Part shown: piece after piece, positions 1-10,262 of the stretch
Position numbering within the stretch: the stretch's first letter is position 1
Layout: every line of letters begins with the position of its first letter
Assembly (NCBI GenBank): GCA_025024175.1
Contig: QCXZ01000001.1
Location: forward strand, 37,132,942 to 37,196,941
Length of the DNA: 64,000 nucleotides
Direction: 5' to 3'
Origin: Rhyzopertha dominica
Taxonomy: Eukaryota; Arthropoda; Insecta; Coleoptera; Bostrichidae
Program-made: the position numbers and the translations under genes
Notes under the pieces: generated by a model
Databases searched by the model: none
Told to the model about the DNA's origin: nothing
What the model saw: only the letters and a program-made list of their open reading frames with translations

Positions 1-640
1 TACCAATACCATCATGCAATTTTTCATTTAGTTATCCCCCTAATATTTCCTTCCTCAGCAGTTGCTTTTCAAATATTTAATGTAGCCNAGAGCAATACAG
101 ATTTCACGCCTGANTACAGTAATTATAACGAAACAGCTAAAGGAGTAACATTAAATAAACGGTAGGGTGGGGGTGAGGACGAAACCTTATTGATGCTGTA
201 AGGGACAATACCGCAAGGAACGCGCTGCTGTTGACCACCTAATCTACGTCCAGAGAGGTTCCAGGAAAGGCTTTAGAAATCGAGACAGCATTCAAAGCAT
301 CAGCTGTCAACTGGGTCGAAGAGAGTGATGTGATCAATGAGCTTATAAAGGTAATAGACGCTATAAAACCTAACAGACGTCGGACCTGCGACCGCTGTTT
401 GCCACAGCATCACTTTAAGAAGAAGCGCACAGTAGTGCTCCCAGCGGCCTCCATAAACTAACAGCAGCAGAAAAATTAAAATCAGTGGGGGTTATCGAGC
501 GCTCACGAACTATGCAATCAGACAAAGCCCTCAAGATTGTCTCCGTGAATCTCCTGTGACGTAACACATTTAGTCTCATTGTAGGGCTGATCTCTTTCTG
601 TTGAGCCTAGTAAAGAAAACTCATTTTTAATGGAACCAAT
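1..640. other. No gene recognised (left edge)
   Basis: This stretch contains two N bases and stop codons in all frames that I translated. The part from about 170 to 560 is less AT-rich than its surroundings and may be an old element, but I recognise no protein family in it. It ends where the C-terminal part of a mariner transposase relic begins on the minus strand. Confidence 0.4.
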
Positions 641-1186
641 ATACTTATATTATTTTCAAAATACTCTTCTCTACAATGTATACGTTTCTGCATACATTTG
701 AACCATTCATCAAAACATTTTTTCAGTCTTCTGGAGTTAGGTTATTTACCTGTTTTAAACGCATCGACAGCTTCTTCTGCTGTTGTAAAACGGAAGCCAC
801 GCAATTTATCCTTCATTTTAGGGAAGAGAAAAAAATCATTAGGTGCCAATCAGGACTATACGGCGAGTGGGCCAATAATTCAATATTTTGGGCAGTTAAA
901 TATTCGTTTGTTCTAGCCGTTGTATGAGCTCGACAATAGGGATGTTGACTGTTTTTGGGAAAGTGTTGTAAATTGTGCATAAGTACCCTATATAGCCGCG
1001 AATATTAATTATTATTTTTTTAAACCGCTTAAAAGCTTGAAAAATCATGTCTTTAAATTGCGTTTCAAATTTCGCTTCCAAACGCCAATACCTTGTCACC
1101 GTGACAGCTGTGACGTCACCTGTTCTCAAACACGGTTAAACTAATAAGGCGATTTAAAGTTTTTTTCGCAATTATTGCTTTATAAT

Positions 1187-1345
1187 ATGAATTCTAAGTT
1201 TCATAAGTGTTGTACGGTGTCTCAGTGTGCATCTACTACAATCAGAACTCCTAACGAGCTATTTCTTCATATTCCACGTTCGGCAAATGGCAGGAAAATG
1301 TGGCTTTAGCTTGCCCGCAGGGATCCGGCGCTTGCAGCGACACAA
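1187..1345 (+). pseudogene. THAP-domain transposase N-terminus, relic
   Basis: From the ATG at 1187 the translation starts MNSKFHKCC and continues with VSQCAS, TIRTPNELF, LHIPR and GRKMWL, then an in-frame TAG, then LARRDPAL. The C-x4-C pair, the proline-containing strand, the invariant Trp and the ARRDP stretch follow the THAP zinc-finger layout of arthropod transposon proteins. The domain should end in a C-x2-H pair followed by F. Here the sequence breaks up after KMYYYC. THAP domains bind the transposon ends. This is a decayed piece of the transposase of the element at 938-2658. Confidence 0.65.
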
Positions 1346-1653
1346 TCAAAAATGTATTATTACTGTAATTTATAATTTGGGTACAGAACTAACGAATATT
1401 GGTATATTACTTACATGGAGGTCTCACATTTCTGAATACAGCAGAACAGAAGTTACTATAAGTTGCGAAGAAGGTGACCACTGTAAATCAGTCAATTTTT
1501 GGGCAANTTTGAACTACTTGCCTTAATTAATCCACTTTCCATGATATAAAAGCAACTTTCAAACTTTTTCAAACTGAACCGTCAAGAAATTGATAATTAT
1601 AAAATTATTTTATCCAAACAATGAAGCCTATTGACAGCATAAACGATGTATAA

Positions 1654-2453
1654 TAGAGATGTGTCCCGTTCCACGGATCAGGATCAGAAAGTGGAGCCGT
1701 TGGATCCGCATCCACCCGCTGAATCGGTCCGGCTCCGGATCCAGTTTTGTTAGCTGCCGCGGTTGCATACGCGGCAAGCGGATGCGGATCCAAATGGAAA
1801 CATTTAGCATGCTGGCGGAGCCAAGCCATCTGTCCGTGTCCTCGATGTGAACCGTGTATACGGAACTGACTGGCTCCGGCTTTGAGCCATGAGATTTACT
1901 TGCGTGGTTTATTTTATTCGATTGTCTCTTTCGAATGAATACATATAATTTTTTCAAAGTGTTTAAATCTTTAAATAAAAATGTAACTTGCGTAAAAATG
2001 TTTGCTTGTATAGGCACAAGCATTAAATCTTTTTACATTTTTGTCTATTTACATACCTACTACATATTAAAAAATCGGATCCAAAATTTACAATGCACTG
2101 AACTGCTATGAAATTTTAAAAAATGTAGTTTTTTTTAATATACCTATTTGGCATTTCATTTCAACTCAGGATTCATCTAAATTGGATCTTTTTATGGTTG
2201 TGTGTAATATTATTAAAGTAAAGCAACGTTAACAAATGAAATTGCAGTTGGATGCAGTCATAAAGTATTGAATGCTTAATATAAAGCCCAACTAAGTCTA
2301 CGCCTTTCGGATCCACTGCACTAGTTCCATGTAATTTGTTACACATTTATTTCGTTCACTTGGTGTCGGACCCACTGGAACAGGTCCGGTGGATCTGGTC
2401 CGTCAGTTGCTTGGAACCGGATCCATCTACGGATCCCGGACTGCCCAACTCTA
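1654..2453. mobile_element. hAT-like non-autonomous element, 800 bp
   Basis: The left end reads TAGAGATGTGTCCCG and the right end, inverted, reads TAGAGTTGGGCAGTCCG, which is the TAGAGNTGGGC style of hAT termini. Immediately outside lie ATGTATAA (1646-1653) and ATGTATAG (2454-2461), an 8-bp target duplication with one mismatch, as expected for hAT. Both ends are rich in GGATCCG-type sequence, probably subterminal transposase-binding repeats. No coding capacity is seen. It sits inside the 938-2658 transposon, so it inserted later. Confidence 0.8.
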
Positions 2454-2690
2454 ATGTATAGGAACAAGTGACGTCATGCACTCTTATTGGTGTTCGTTGT
2501 CACGTGACTTGAGGGTGATTTAATTACATTTTATTTGTAAAATATTAATAAAGTTATGTAAAAATAAGGAAAAATATTGTGATTTTCAGTATTTATATCA
2601 TAGAAACTACCACTTTACATTCAAATTATGTCTTTATTTAATTACAGTCAACATCCCTATTGTCATGATGAAGGATATGGTCGCTTTTCT

Positions 2691-3423
2691 CTAACAACCT
2701 GAAATACTTGTGCAAACAATAGTATACCATTCGGAATTAACCGTACTACGATCCTCGAAAGCTACAGTTGACACATGCCGAGTAGGTAATTCCAAAAAAA
2801 AATGTAGCAACCATCTTCGTGTTTCGACTTTTTCCACGAACCACTTTTGTGGGAGCGTTCTCACTCTCGAACACCCAAACTGCCGATTGTTGTTTATTTT
2901 CGGAATCATAGCAGTAGATCCAGCTTTCGTCACCTGTAATGATGTACACTAAATGGGTTGCACCATTGTTGAAGCGATCCAGGGTAGATCTGCACCAATT
3001 TACACGGGCCTCTTTTTGAGCTGCAGTCAAATTGTGCGGTATCCAACGAGCACAAAGTTTCCTTACCCTTTAATGTTCGTGCAGAATTGTGTTGATTGCT
3101 TTCACGCCAACCCCAAGAGCTGTCTGAATTGTTCGCACCGTAGCGTGCCGATCTTTTTCAACCGTGCGCTGAACCAGACCGACGTTTTCTTCAGTAACAG
3201 CAGTTTTTGGCTTAGAGGTTCGAAAATCGTCTTTTAGATGAAGCCGACCTCGCTGAAACTCGTTGTACCGACGTTTTATTATAGCTAACGAACACGACTT
3301 TTTGCCTAGCAGGTGCTTCATTTCGTTATAACATTCTTGGCGGCTTAATCCACGCTTGAAATTGTAAAAAAATATTGCACGATAGTGCTCTTTATTGAAT
3401 TCCATAATTTTTGCTGCAGTCAA
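2691..3423 (-). pseudogene. mariner transposase, N-terminal and central part (broken)
   Basis: Two ORFs of 117 and 94 codons read in sequence on the minus strand, interrupted by a stop after the residues ILHEH. The first begins MTAAKIMEF and matches the paired-HTH DNA-binding half typical of insect mariners. The second holds LTAAQKEARVNWC and the first catalytic aspartate in TGDESWIY. A full mariner transposase is usually about 345 residues. The remainder lies at 640-935 on the far side of a nested element. It cannot be functional as it stands. Confidence 0.85.
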
Positions 3424-3551
3424 TTGATAACTTCGGTATTATTAAAACGATGTAAGATACTTCTGAATTCTTACTGGCACTGAGCTTATAAAACACAAGG
3501 TTAAAGTACGATAATAACGATAATTTTTATGAACAAAAATCAGGTTGTGCA

Positions 3552-3905
3552 ATGGGTTCACCTCTAAGTCCTGTAGTAGCCAATTTGTTTATGGAAAATT
3601 TTGAACATGTAGCGATAAACAGTTTTCATCTTAAACCAAAATTTTGGTATAGGTACGTAGATGACACTTTTGTTATTTGGCCCCACGGTATAGAAGAGCT
3701 GGGTAGGTTTCTAAATCATTTGAACAGTCAAAATCCCGACATAAAATTTACTATGGAATTAGAAAGCAATGGTAGTTTACCTTTCTTGGATGTCAAAATT
3801 TACAGAACAAACACTGGACAGTTAGGACACAAGGTTTACAGAAAACCAACACACAGACAGATATTTACATGCCACATCTCACCACCCTCCTTCTCAAAAG
3901 AATAG
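3552..3905 (+). pseudogene. Penelope reverse transcriptase fragment
   Basis: The segment starts with the conserved AMGSPLSPVVANLFME block, contains the catalytic YVDD in RYVDDTFVIW, and continues with LPFLDVKI and KVYRKPTH, all hallmark RT motifs of Penelope elements. The Met start is internal and not a true start. A one-base shift near 3870 moves the reading frame, so the rest of the protein continues in another frame to the ORF at 3994. The first half of the RT is missing. Confidence 0.88.
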
Positions 3906-3993
3906 TCTTATTAGGACGTTATTTGTTAGAGCACAAAGGATATCAGACGAAAGTTCTGTACAAAAAAAAATATATTTTCTTAAATCAGCGCTA

Positions 3994-4545
3994 ATGAGAA
4001 ATGGTTATAGTAGTAAGAATATTTGGTCAGTTTTTAATAAAAGTGCTCATCCAAATCAAGTAAATTCTCAGCCACGACAAAGTAAATTGAAGTTGAGTTT
4101 GCCTTATGTACAAGGCCTTTCGGAAAAATTAAAGAGGATGCTTAGAAAACACGATATTTTAGTTGTTGATAGTACATATAATAATTTAGATAAAATTTTA
4201 AGTTCTACTAAAGATAACGTACATTTAGAGAGTGAAGGTGTTTACAAAATTACTTGTTCTTGCGGAAAGTGTTACATAGGTCAAACAAAAAGAAAAGTAG
4301 GTACGCGTTTGAAAGAACACATACGTGCTACTAGGTTGCAACAGATAGATAAATCTTCCGTAGCTGAACACTCATATTTGACTAGACACATGATTGATTT
4401 TGATAAAACAAAAATTTTACATAGAGAAAAATATTATCACAAACGTCTAATAAAAGAAGCTATAGAAATTTGTAGGAATACTAATAATTTTAATAGGGAT
4501 TGTGGAAATTATGAGTTAGGTGACATTTGGAAGGCTATTTTGTAG
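3994..4545 (+). pseudogene. Penelope linker and GIY-YIG endonuclease, C-terminal part
   Basis: This is the continuation of the polyprotein after the frame break. Residues about 80-110 carry the nuclease core: GVYKITCSCGKCYIGQT has the two YIG-like strands, and VGTRLKEH supplies the conserved Arg. In Penelope elements this domain makes the first-strand nick. The ORF closes with a TAG after GDIWKAIL, probably the natural end. The Cys pair inside the first motif (CSCGKC) is typical of Penelope EN domains. The Met start is internal. Confidence 0.88.
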
Positions 4546-4724
4546 TTATCTTTTATCAAGTAGTTCGTGTATATCTAGTAGGTAGGTAGTTCCTTTTTCA
4601 TCGTTAGGTTCCTTTTTTTATCAGGTTGGCACGTTGTTTCTATGACGTCTCGCATCCTTGGTGTTTTGTTTATTTACTTTCAAAATTTTGTTTGAACTTG
4701 TGTCAGGCAAATTTTGAGGTTCTT

Positions 4725-4765
4725 CGTCTTTGACAAAGATTACAGGTGTAATCAAAACGTCAGAC
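4725..4765 (+). ncRNA. Decayed hammerhead-ribozyme-like motif in Penelope 3' region
   Basis: A 6-bp stem (GATTAC/GTAATC, loop AGGT, 4738-4753) is preceded by TTGACAA, where the hammerhead core has CTGANGA, and followed by AAAAC-GTC, where the core has GAAA and an NUH cleavage triplet. GTCT (4726-4729) and AGAC (4762-4765) can pair as stem I. The three core deviations are transitions, two of them CG-to-CA in context, as expected from methyl-CpG decay. Penelope elements are known to carry minimal hammerheads in their terminal repeats. This copy is probably inactive. Confidence 0.55.
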
Positions 4766-5399
4766 TATTAAATTTTTGTCAGTGTTTTCAAGAGACAGCG
4801 ATCTATCCGACAAAATATTATCTTACAAGGTTAAAATGTCACATTAAAAATATGTCAAAATACCACAGCCTGCTAGTGAGGCTCAACAGGAAGAAATCAG
4901 CCCTCCTAATAAAGCATTCTACGAACGGTGACATGACAAACTTACGCAGCACTTAAGGAAGTTGAAGTGGAAGCAGAAGTAGGGCACGCCATTAAGTGTA
5001 AGCGGCTGATATCGACGACAAAACTATTATGGGGCTTCATGTTTTTAACAACTGGCCGCGAAGAGACACACGTGAGACTGTTTGCTTGTGAAACCATCAG
5101 GATAAAAGGCAGCAGTGAAATGCCATCATGGAAAACGATTATCTGAGCTGCTGCTGGAGACTCCAAAAAACACTTGTTAGTTGCAAGAACCCTCGTTTTA
5201 AGATATCCAAGACCGTCCCAGTGAGTGTCGCGAATATTGCTCCTATCGGGGTAATGGTAAGGAAAAATGATGTCTTGACACCTTCAGAAGCTGTTCAACA
5301 AATTTCGAGCAGTAAATCTAAAGAAATGTACCTACACATTTCCAGCAAAAAGTGTAATTCCTTGGAATGCGGTTTCAGCGAACGGGACCCAGACCAGTG
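4766..5399. other. Unassigned repeat-rich sequence between Penelope and gypsy relics
   Basis: No protein family is recognised. A 90-codon plus-strand ORF (5128-5400) leads towards the gypsy pol relic that follows and could be decayed upstream pol, but I see no motif in it. Confidence 0.3.
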
Positions 5400-6285
5400 A
5401 GGACAAAATTAAAGCAATTTGGGATTGGCCAAATTCTTAAGGTAAATACGAATTAAGGAGTTTCCTGGGAATATGTTCCTACTACAGAAAAATGTTGGAA
5501 GGATTCGCAAAAAATTGAGACTCCGTTACATGAAATTGCAGAACCTAAGACTACTTTTGCATGGAAACAAGTCCGTGAGGAAGCTTTTAGGAAACCGAGG
5601 TCAGGGTTATGCTGCAGCCCGATAATGGCATACTTCAGCTGGCACGGAAAATTTATTTTGAATACCGACGCAAGGCGGCATTGGAGCTGCGCTGTCGCAG
5701 ATGGAAGATGGTGAAGAAAAAGTAATAGAGTATTACACTGAGGTTTTAAGCAAACCTGGCAAGAACTACTGCGCCACGATGAAAACACGCTGACTATAGT
5801 AAAGTTCATAGACCATTTCCGCAAGGACCTTTATAGCTTCTATGTTTGAAAAATCCAAAGGGTCAACCCGCTCGATAGATGAAGAGGCTGCAGCAGTATG
5901 ATTTCAAAATACTGTATCGTCCATTAAGGCATCACATCGCTAACAGTTTATACGGAAGGCTGTTGGGAANGCAAACATTGCAAGTGTGTGGACGAGCCGA
6001 GGGCACGGTCGCTGTAGGTAAAGGCAGTCACTAAAGCTCGGCAAGAAGGCAGCGATATTGGTCCTCTGCTGAAGTGGAAAGAGCACAACATACCACGACA
6101 TGAATGGGAGAAGGTGTCCCTGGAACGTCAGACCCTAAAAGCGATGTGGGCCAGTGCGAATCTTTGGGAGTGGAGAACAGTCTGCAAAAGAATTTTGGAA
6201 TGTCGATGTTAATGTTACCATACAGTTAGTAGTACCCAAGGAGCGCGTATCACGACTGTTGAAAGAGGTACATGGGGGAGCATAG
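5400..6285 (+). pseudogene. Ty3/gypsy pol relic (RT end, RNase H, integrase start)
   Basis: Several short frames read in series. 5405-5520 gives KAIWDWP and LRSFLGICSYYRKML, the end of a Ty3/gypsy reverse transcriptase. About 5660-5820 gives an RNase H-like stretch with IGAALSQMEDG and SKPGKNYC. About 5890-5970 gives YDFKILYRP. 6225-6280 gives LVVPKERVSRLLKEVHGG, the zinc-binding start of an integrase. Many frameshifts and stops are present, and there is no gag, protease or complete integrase. It ends abruptly against a hairpin sequence that also occurs at 13.58 and 29.05 kb. Confidence 0.75.
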
Positions 6286-6330
6286 CTACCGAATTGTTTG
6301 TTCGGTATAGTGGAGTTATCCCTACTTATA
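6282..6330 (+). repeat. Hairpin terminus of repeat family A (copy 1, short)
   Basis: The sequence GCTACCGAATTGTTTGTT is followed by CGGTATAGTGGAGTTATCCC. Its 7-bp stem (TACCGAA/TTCGGTA) and following bases recur near 13578 and 29050, where they end longer matching repeats. Confidence 0.55.
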
Positions 6331-8207
6331 AGTTATAACCTTAGAATGCACTGTTCAATTTCAATTTTCTAAATGCGAGCATGTACGGAATGAAAATGTT
6401 TCAAATCAAGTGCAACAGAACCCTAGTTAGGTTGCTATTTGGTATTATGAGTCGATAATCGGTAGCAACCAAGCTCCATCTTCACAACAATTTTACCAGG
6501 ATCTTATAGCAATTATCAAACTTAACGTGTTCAAAAGTTACAATGGAGGACAGACTTAAGGCTGGGACCCTGGAGAGAGATATATTCGAGCTAACGGTAG
6601 AAAGAGAACAACCTATTTTTACAAAACAGCACTACCTTAAAACTACTGAATATTTAGAGATAAATGAATGCTAATCTGAAAGATAAAAGATTCAGCTAGA
6701 GTCTAAGGTATTTCTCAAAACAATATACTTCATATTTTTTGCTAAAATAATTGATAATTGCGAGGTCTACCTTTTAGATTATTTATATCCTACACTTTAT
6801 CGAATTTTGGTTATTACTTCACTTACATATAAAAAATCGCTTACGTAAAAATGTCGAGCTTTCGAATAACACCGTTTTCAAAGATACAGTGCAGTAACTA
6901 TGGAGTGGTCCTGTTTTATAAAATAATTGTAGTTCTCTGTCTATCGTTATCTCGGATAGATCTTTCCTTTCTCTCTTTCAGAATCCCAACCTTAAAGCGT
7001 TTTCAAATTAAACAAACCATAACTGTAGAATTATTGATTGTCAGATTTCAACATTCGCATGAATGGTGGCGCCAACTTGGATTTTAAGAAGAATATACAA
7101 GAGTTCTATAAATGATTCATGGGTCCAGGGCGCTTATCAAACTTATCGATTAAATCAGTTTGCCGCCTCTCAGGAAAGTGAACACAACTATTGCTTTGAC
7201 GTATACTTATCATCTGTCGATTTTTGAATTATATTGTTATATTTTAATAAGAGAAAACGGGAGGGAGTGTGTGTTTTCAACATATTCTGCAGTGTTTTAT
7301 TGTGAGATAAATAACTTTAAGGTTGCACAAAGCTCACATATCGGAGGTACTTATCCGTAATATTCCCAGGAGTTGAATAAAACTTATTGAATTGTAAGAA
7401 CACCTGATTCTAGTAGTTATGCATTTAATAAAATCAGCCATGACGTACAGAAGACATAAAAGTATTTACAAAGATCAAAGAACTGCACTTGTAATGCAGA
7501 AGTGAGGTTTATAATGCTAACGAGAGTTAATAGTATTCTTTAAATTAGGGGGCAAGCGGCTAAGTGAATGATGTATGAGGTTGAAGTTCAAGAAGCGCAT
7601 TTCCGTTTTTGCTCTGTCTGTCCCGTTTATTCCACAGCATCAATGACGTACGCACCTTGGCGATAACAACCGGCTACGTCATAATGGTCAACGAGAAGCA
7701 GACATAGAAGATAGAAATAATAAATAGGTAGCCACTGATCACTGAATCAACGGCCGTCGAATTAATAGAATGTGTAGCTTTTTAAATTCACATTTAATTA
7801 CGCAAGAAATAAAATCAATAGGCAATCTGTATATCAAGCAATATGAACTATTTATTTTTTAATATACAGCCAGAGCTTTGCAGCTCTTATTAGCAAACAA
7901 CCACTGATTCAGAATGCAATATTTTTTACTTCTTACGTGTAGGTATTTGAGGCAAATTTTTTCTCTAATAAACGCTTCTGATATTCAACGTGTATTTTAG
8001 TAGCGGAGTAAAATTTGTTGAGAATAAAATAATAAGCGTCACGGCACAATTCTAGCCCAGTGGCGTACGCGGATTAGCTAATATATTACGTACTTAATTC
8101 ACGTAAGTAAGATGTTTGCACTGTATGTATGCTTATGCCAATGATCTATATCTACTTATTATAGTTATTCAAATGACGATAATGATATATTTGCAGTTAC
8201 TGAAAAC
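6331..8207. other. No gene recognised
   Basis: This is AT-rich sequence with only short ORFs (78 and 66 codons near 6851 and 7160) that carry no motif. No exon with plausible splice signals was recognised. Confidence 0.4.
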
Positions 8208-8318
8208 CAGTTCTATGCCGTGTTGTCTACACTAGACCTAAACTGCACTGATGAGCTGTAATGACAGCGAAATAGTACTATCTGCAGTTGGTTGAAGTGT
8301 AGACAGCACAGCATAGAC
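8208..8318. repeat. Short foldback element, family F (copy 1)
   Basis: The arms ATGCCGTGTTGTCTACACT (near 8215) and the inverse of ATGCTGTGCTGTCTACACT (near 8312) can form a hairpin of about 100 nt. The left arm and the following TAAACTGCAC are also found, diverged, near 21685, so this is a dispersed MITE-like family. Confidence 0.55.
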
Positions 8319-8489
8319 ATGCATTTTAAAAGTCTTTATGTTTTATTTAATTTGGTTATTAATTTTCAAGGCTATATTATACAATCTAGCTTTTACGACT
8401 ACATTAATAGGTAAACATCGAATTTTACAGTAAGCATGTGTTAAAACCTACGCTTGGTGATTACCTATTAAAGAATTAGGAATTATAGA

Positions 8490-9060
8490 GACAAAGATTT
8501 AAATACCTAGGAGTTACAATACATAGCAATGGAAGAATGTATGCAGACATACAGTACAGCAAAGTTGTACCACTCGGTTAATAGGTCATTAATAGGTAAA
8601 AAAGAAATAAACAAGACAAAAATGAGGGTATACAAACCATTTATACAGGTAGTCCAACATTAATATATGGAACTGAGTTGTTAATAAGTAATAGATTAAT
8701 ATAAGTACTACAATGGAAGTGAAAGAGATGAGGTAGGTAAGTACTTAAGATGTGTCAAAGGGATAAATAGAATCTTCAGACTGAGAAATGACAAAATCAG
8801 AGAAATGAAAATAGCTGCGATTAAAATAACTTTAAAGGAAAATAAACTAAAGTGGTTTGGACATCTGGTGAGAGTGAATGAGGAAAGGGCAGCAAGAAGA
8901 GTAAGGAAAGCAAGTCTACAAGGAAGATATTGAACATGACAGTGGGCAGTGGCAACACAGACAGGAATTTAAGTCAAAGAAAATACTGCAACAAGAAGAC
9001 AGTAAATGACAGGCACTGCACACCTATACACCCATTGGATAAAAAGGGCAAATTATGATA
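8490..9060 (+). pseudogene. LINE reverse transcriptase C-terminal relic
   Basis: Read in shifting frames, it gives FKYLGVTIHSNG, then LIGKKEINKTKMRVY, PTLIYGTELL and finally KLKWFGHLVRVNEERAARR. This succession (YLG block, IYG block, WxGH block) is the end of the RT and the C-terminal region of insect non-LTR retrotransposons. There are several stops and shifts, so it is a dead fragment. Confidence 0.7.
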
Positions 9061-9949
9061 GGTATATATAATATTATAATTCGGTTATTAATTTAACGAG
9101 GTTACGTTCTCATATCCAGCTTTTAGGAGTATGTAAATACTGAATTTTACATTATACCTACATGTGGTAAAACTTACTTTCAATGATTTCTAAAGAATTA
9201 ATTTAAATAAAAGCGGCCATTGTATTGTAATACATCATAATTTTACAGTAGTGTGCTCACATAAGTGAGCTAGTAAGCCAGCTATTTATTAATAGGTTTA
9301 CAAATGATCACTATTACATTAACCAAATGCTCAAAAAAGGAAAGTGAATTAAGATAATTTCAATTTGTATTGACCATTGCTGCTAAAATTTGTCAAATAA
9401 GGGTTCAACCAGTTCATAACTTGATATAAAAACTACAGATAATTCCACTTTATAAAAAGGTAACGATCTTTGCCATCTATCATGCTACAAAAATGGCCCT
9501 CTTTAGAAAGAGGATGGACAGAGGTTTCAAATGTCACCAGTATGATTTTTACATTTTTTGCTCTTTTTTTAAAAAACGGTTTTTTTGTTCTACTCTATCT
9601 AAATATACTATACGATTAGTAATCAGATTTTGAGCATTTTTTCTCTTTACATATTTTTTTTAAGACAAACAGTCCTCGTGATATTAGCAAAAATATATAA
9701 ATTTTTAAAATCGGTTTTTTCAAATGACTCGAAAATTATTAACTTAACAAAAAAATTACAAGGGTGCTTTCTGATCAGAAATTTGATTTCCTATATAAAA
9801 TGTCAAAATTTTGGATAAATTTTCTAAAGCACTTTTTGTGAGAAATTTTATTTCCTATCTGACGGTATTTTCATTTTTTGAATATATTAAATATATTCGG
9901 AGATATTTTGGAAAAACCGTTTTCTTTAAGTGACGCTTTTTTGCTAATA
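9061..9949. other. No gene recognised
   Basis: This is very AT-rich sequence with long T and A runs. A 62-codon ORF at 9630 is low-complexity. I see nothing that supports a gene. Confidence 0.4.
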
Positions 9950-10262
9950 TCTTCTAAACAGTTTGCTGCACCAAAAATTTATAAGAACGAATAATACTCG
10001 CAGTTATACTACTAATCACATACTAAAACGAAAAAAAATAAAAATTTGCAAAAAGGGTAGTTACCCCTCAATTTCGTCCCCTTTCCGATACCCTACTTAA
10101 CCCACAAACAATAGGTCGCTTTGGGTAGTTGAGATTTATACGTTTGCCAAATTTCAAGTTCATATATTAAGTCTTTCGAAAGTTATCGCGTCCACAAACA
10201 ATACCAGACACAGACACAGACACACAGACAAGAAATTTTTTTTGCTCAAATGTGGAAGTAAA
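9950..10262 (+). repeat. Dispersed repeat ending in a CACAGACA-rich tract
   Basis: The segment ends with CAGACACAGACACACAGACA followed by AGAAATTTTTTTTGCTCAAA. The inverse of this end (GAGCAAAAAAATTTCTTGTC, continuing into TGTGTG) forms the last bases of the window, so at least two copies exist in opposite orientation. Confidence 0.6.

Larger units (their letters stand above)
938..2658. mobile_element. Nested DNA transposon with AGGGATGTTGAC terminal inverted repeats
   Basis: The ends are AGGGATGTTGACTGT at 938 and its inverse at 2658. The flanking AT at 936-937 and AT at 2659-2660 look like a 2-bp target duplication. Removing the element plus one AT joins the two mariner halves in frame at the HDN motif, which supports these exact borders. 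Inside, 1187-1330 encodes a broken THAP zinc-finger domain. A THAP transposase and a short duplication recall the IS4EU/ISL2EU group; that placement is from memory and is an inference. The catalytic domain is missing, so this is an internally deleted copy. Part of its length is a further insertion (1654-2453). Confidence 0.75.
640..3430 (-). mobile_element. mariner transposon relic, split by a nested insertion
   Basis: Read on the minus strand, 3423-2664 carries the N-terminal helix-turn-helix part and the first catalytic part of a mariner transposase. It includes RWIPHNL, the catalytic block TGDESWIY (first Asp), WVF and TVNSEWY. The HDN block (second Asp) lies at the junction, and 935-640 carries the C-terminal part, including a PYSPD block (third Asp region) and a degenerate FFLFPK-like segment. 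Between the two halves sits a separate transposon (938-2658). At least one stop near 3070, plus further stops and shifts near 2690 and in the last 200 bases, make it a pseudogene. Tc1/mariner transposases cut and paste their element into TA sites. I could not identify the terminal repeats of this copy, so its outer limits are approximate. Confidence 0.85.
3500..4765 (+). mobile_element. Penelope-like retroelement, 5'-truncated
   Basis: It contains the second half of a reverse transcriptase, a linker, a GIY-YIG endonuclease and a 3' region with a hammerhead-like motif. That order (RT then GIY-YIG) defines Penelope-like elements, which use an EN of the GIY-YIG type to nick the target for reverse transcription. 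The element begins abruptly in the RT at a FYEQ/AMGSPLSP block. Everything 5' of that is absent, and it abuts the mariner relic. Confidence 0.9.

Noticed and set aside
676..927. 83-codon plus-strand ORF
   Set aside because: Antisense shadow of the mariner transposase C-terminus on the minus strand.
2710..3237. Two plus-strand ORFs of 80 and 94 codons
   Set aside because: Antisense to the mariner transposase; no motif of their own.
5453..5824. 123-codon minus-strand ORF
   Set aside because: Antisense to the gypsy RT and RNase H relic, which shows clear motifs on the plus strand.
9950..10262. Possible CRISPR or direct-repeat array from the CAGACA units
   Set aside because: Simple-sequence run at the end of a dispersed repeat; no spacers, and the genome is eukaryotic.
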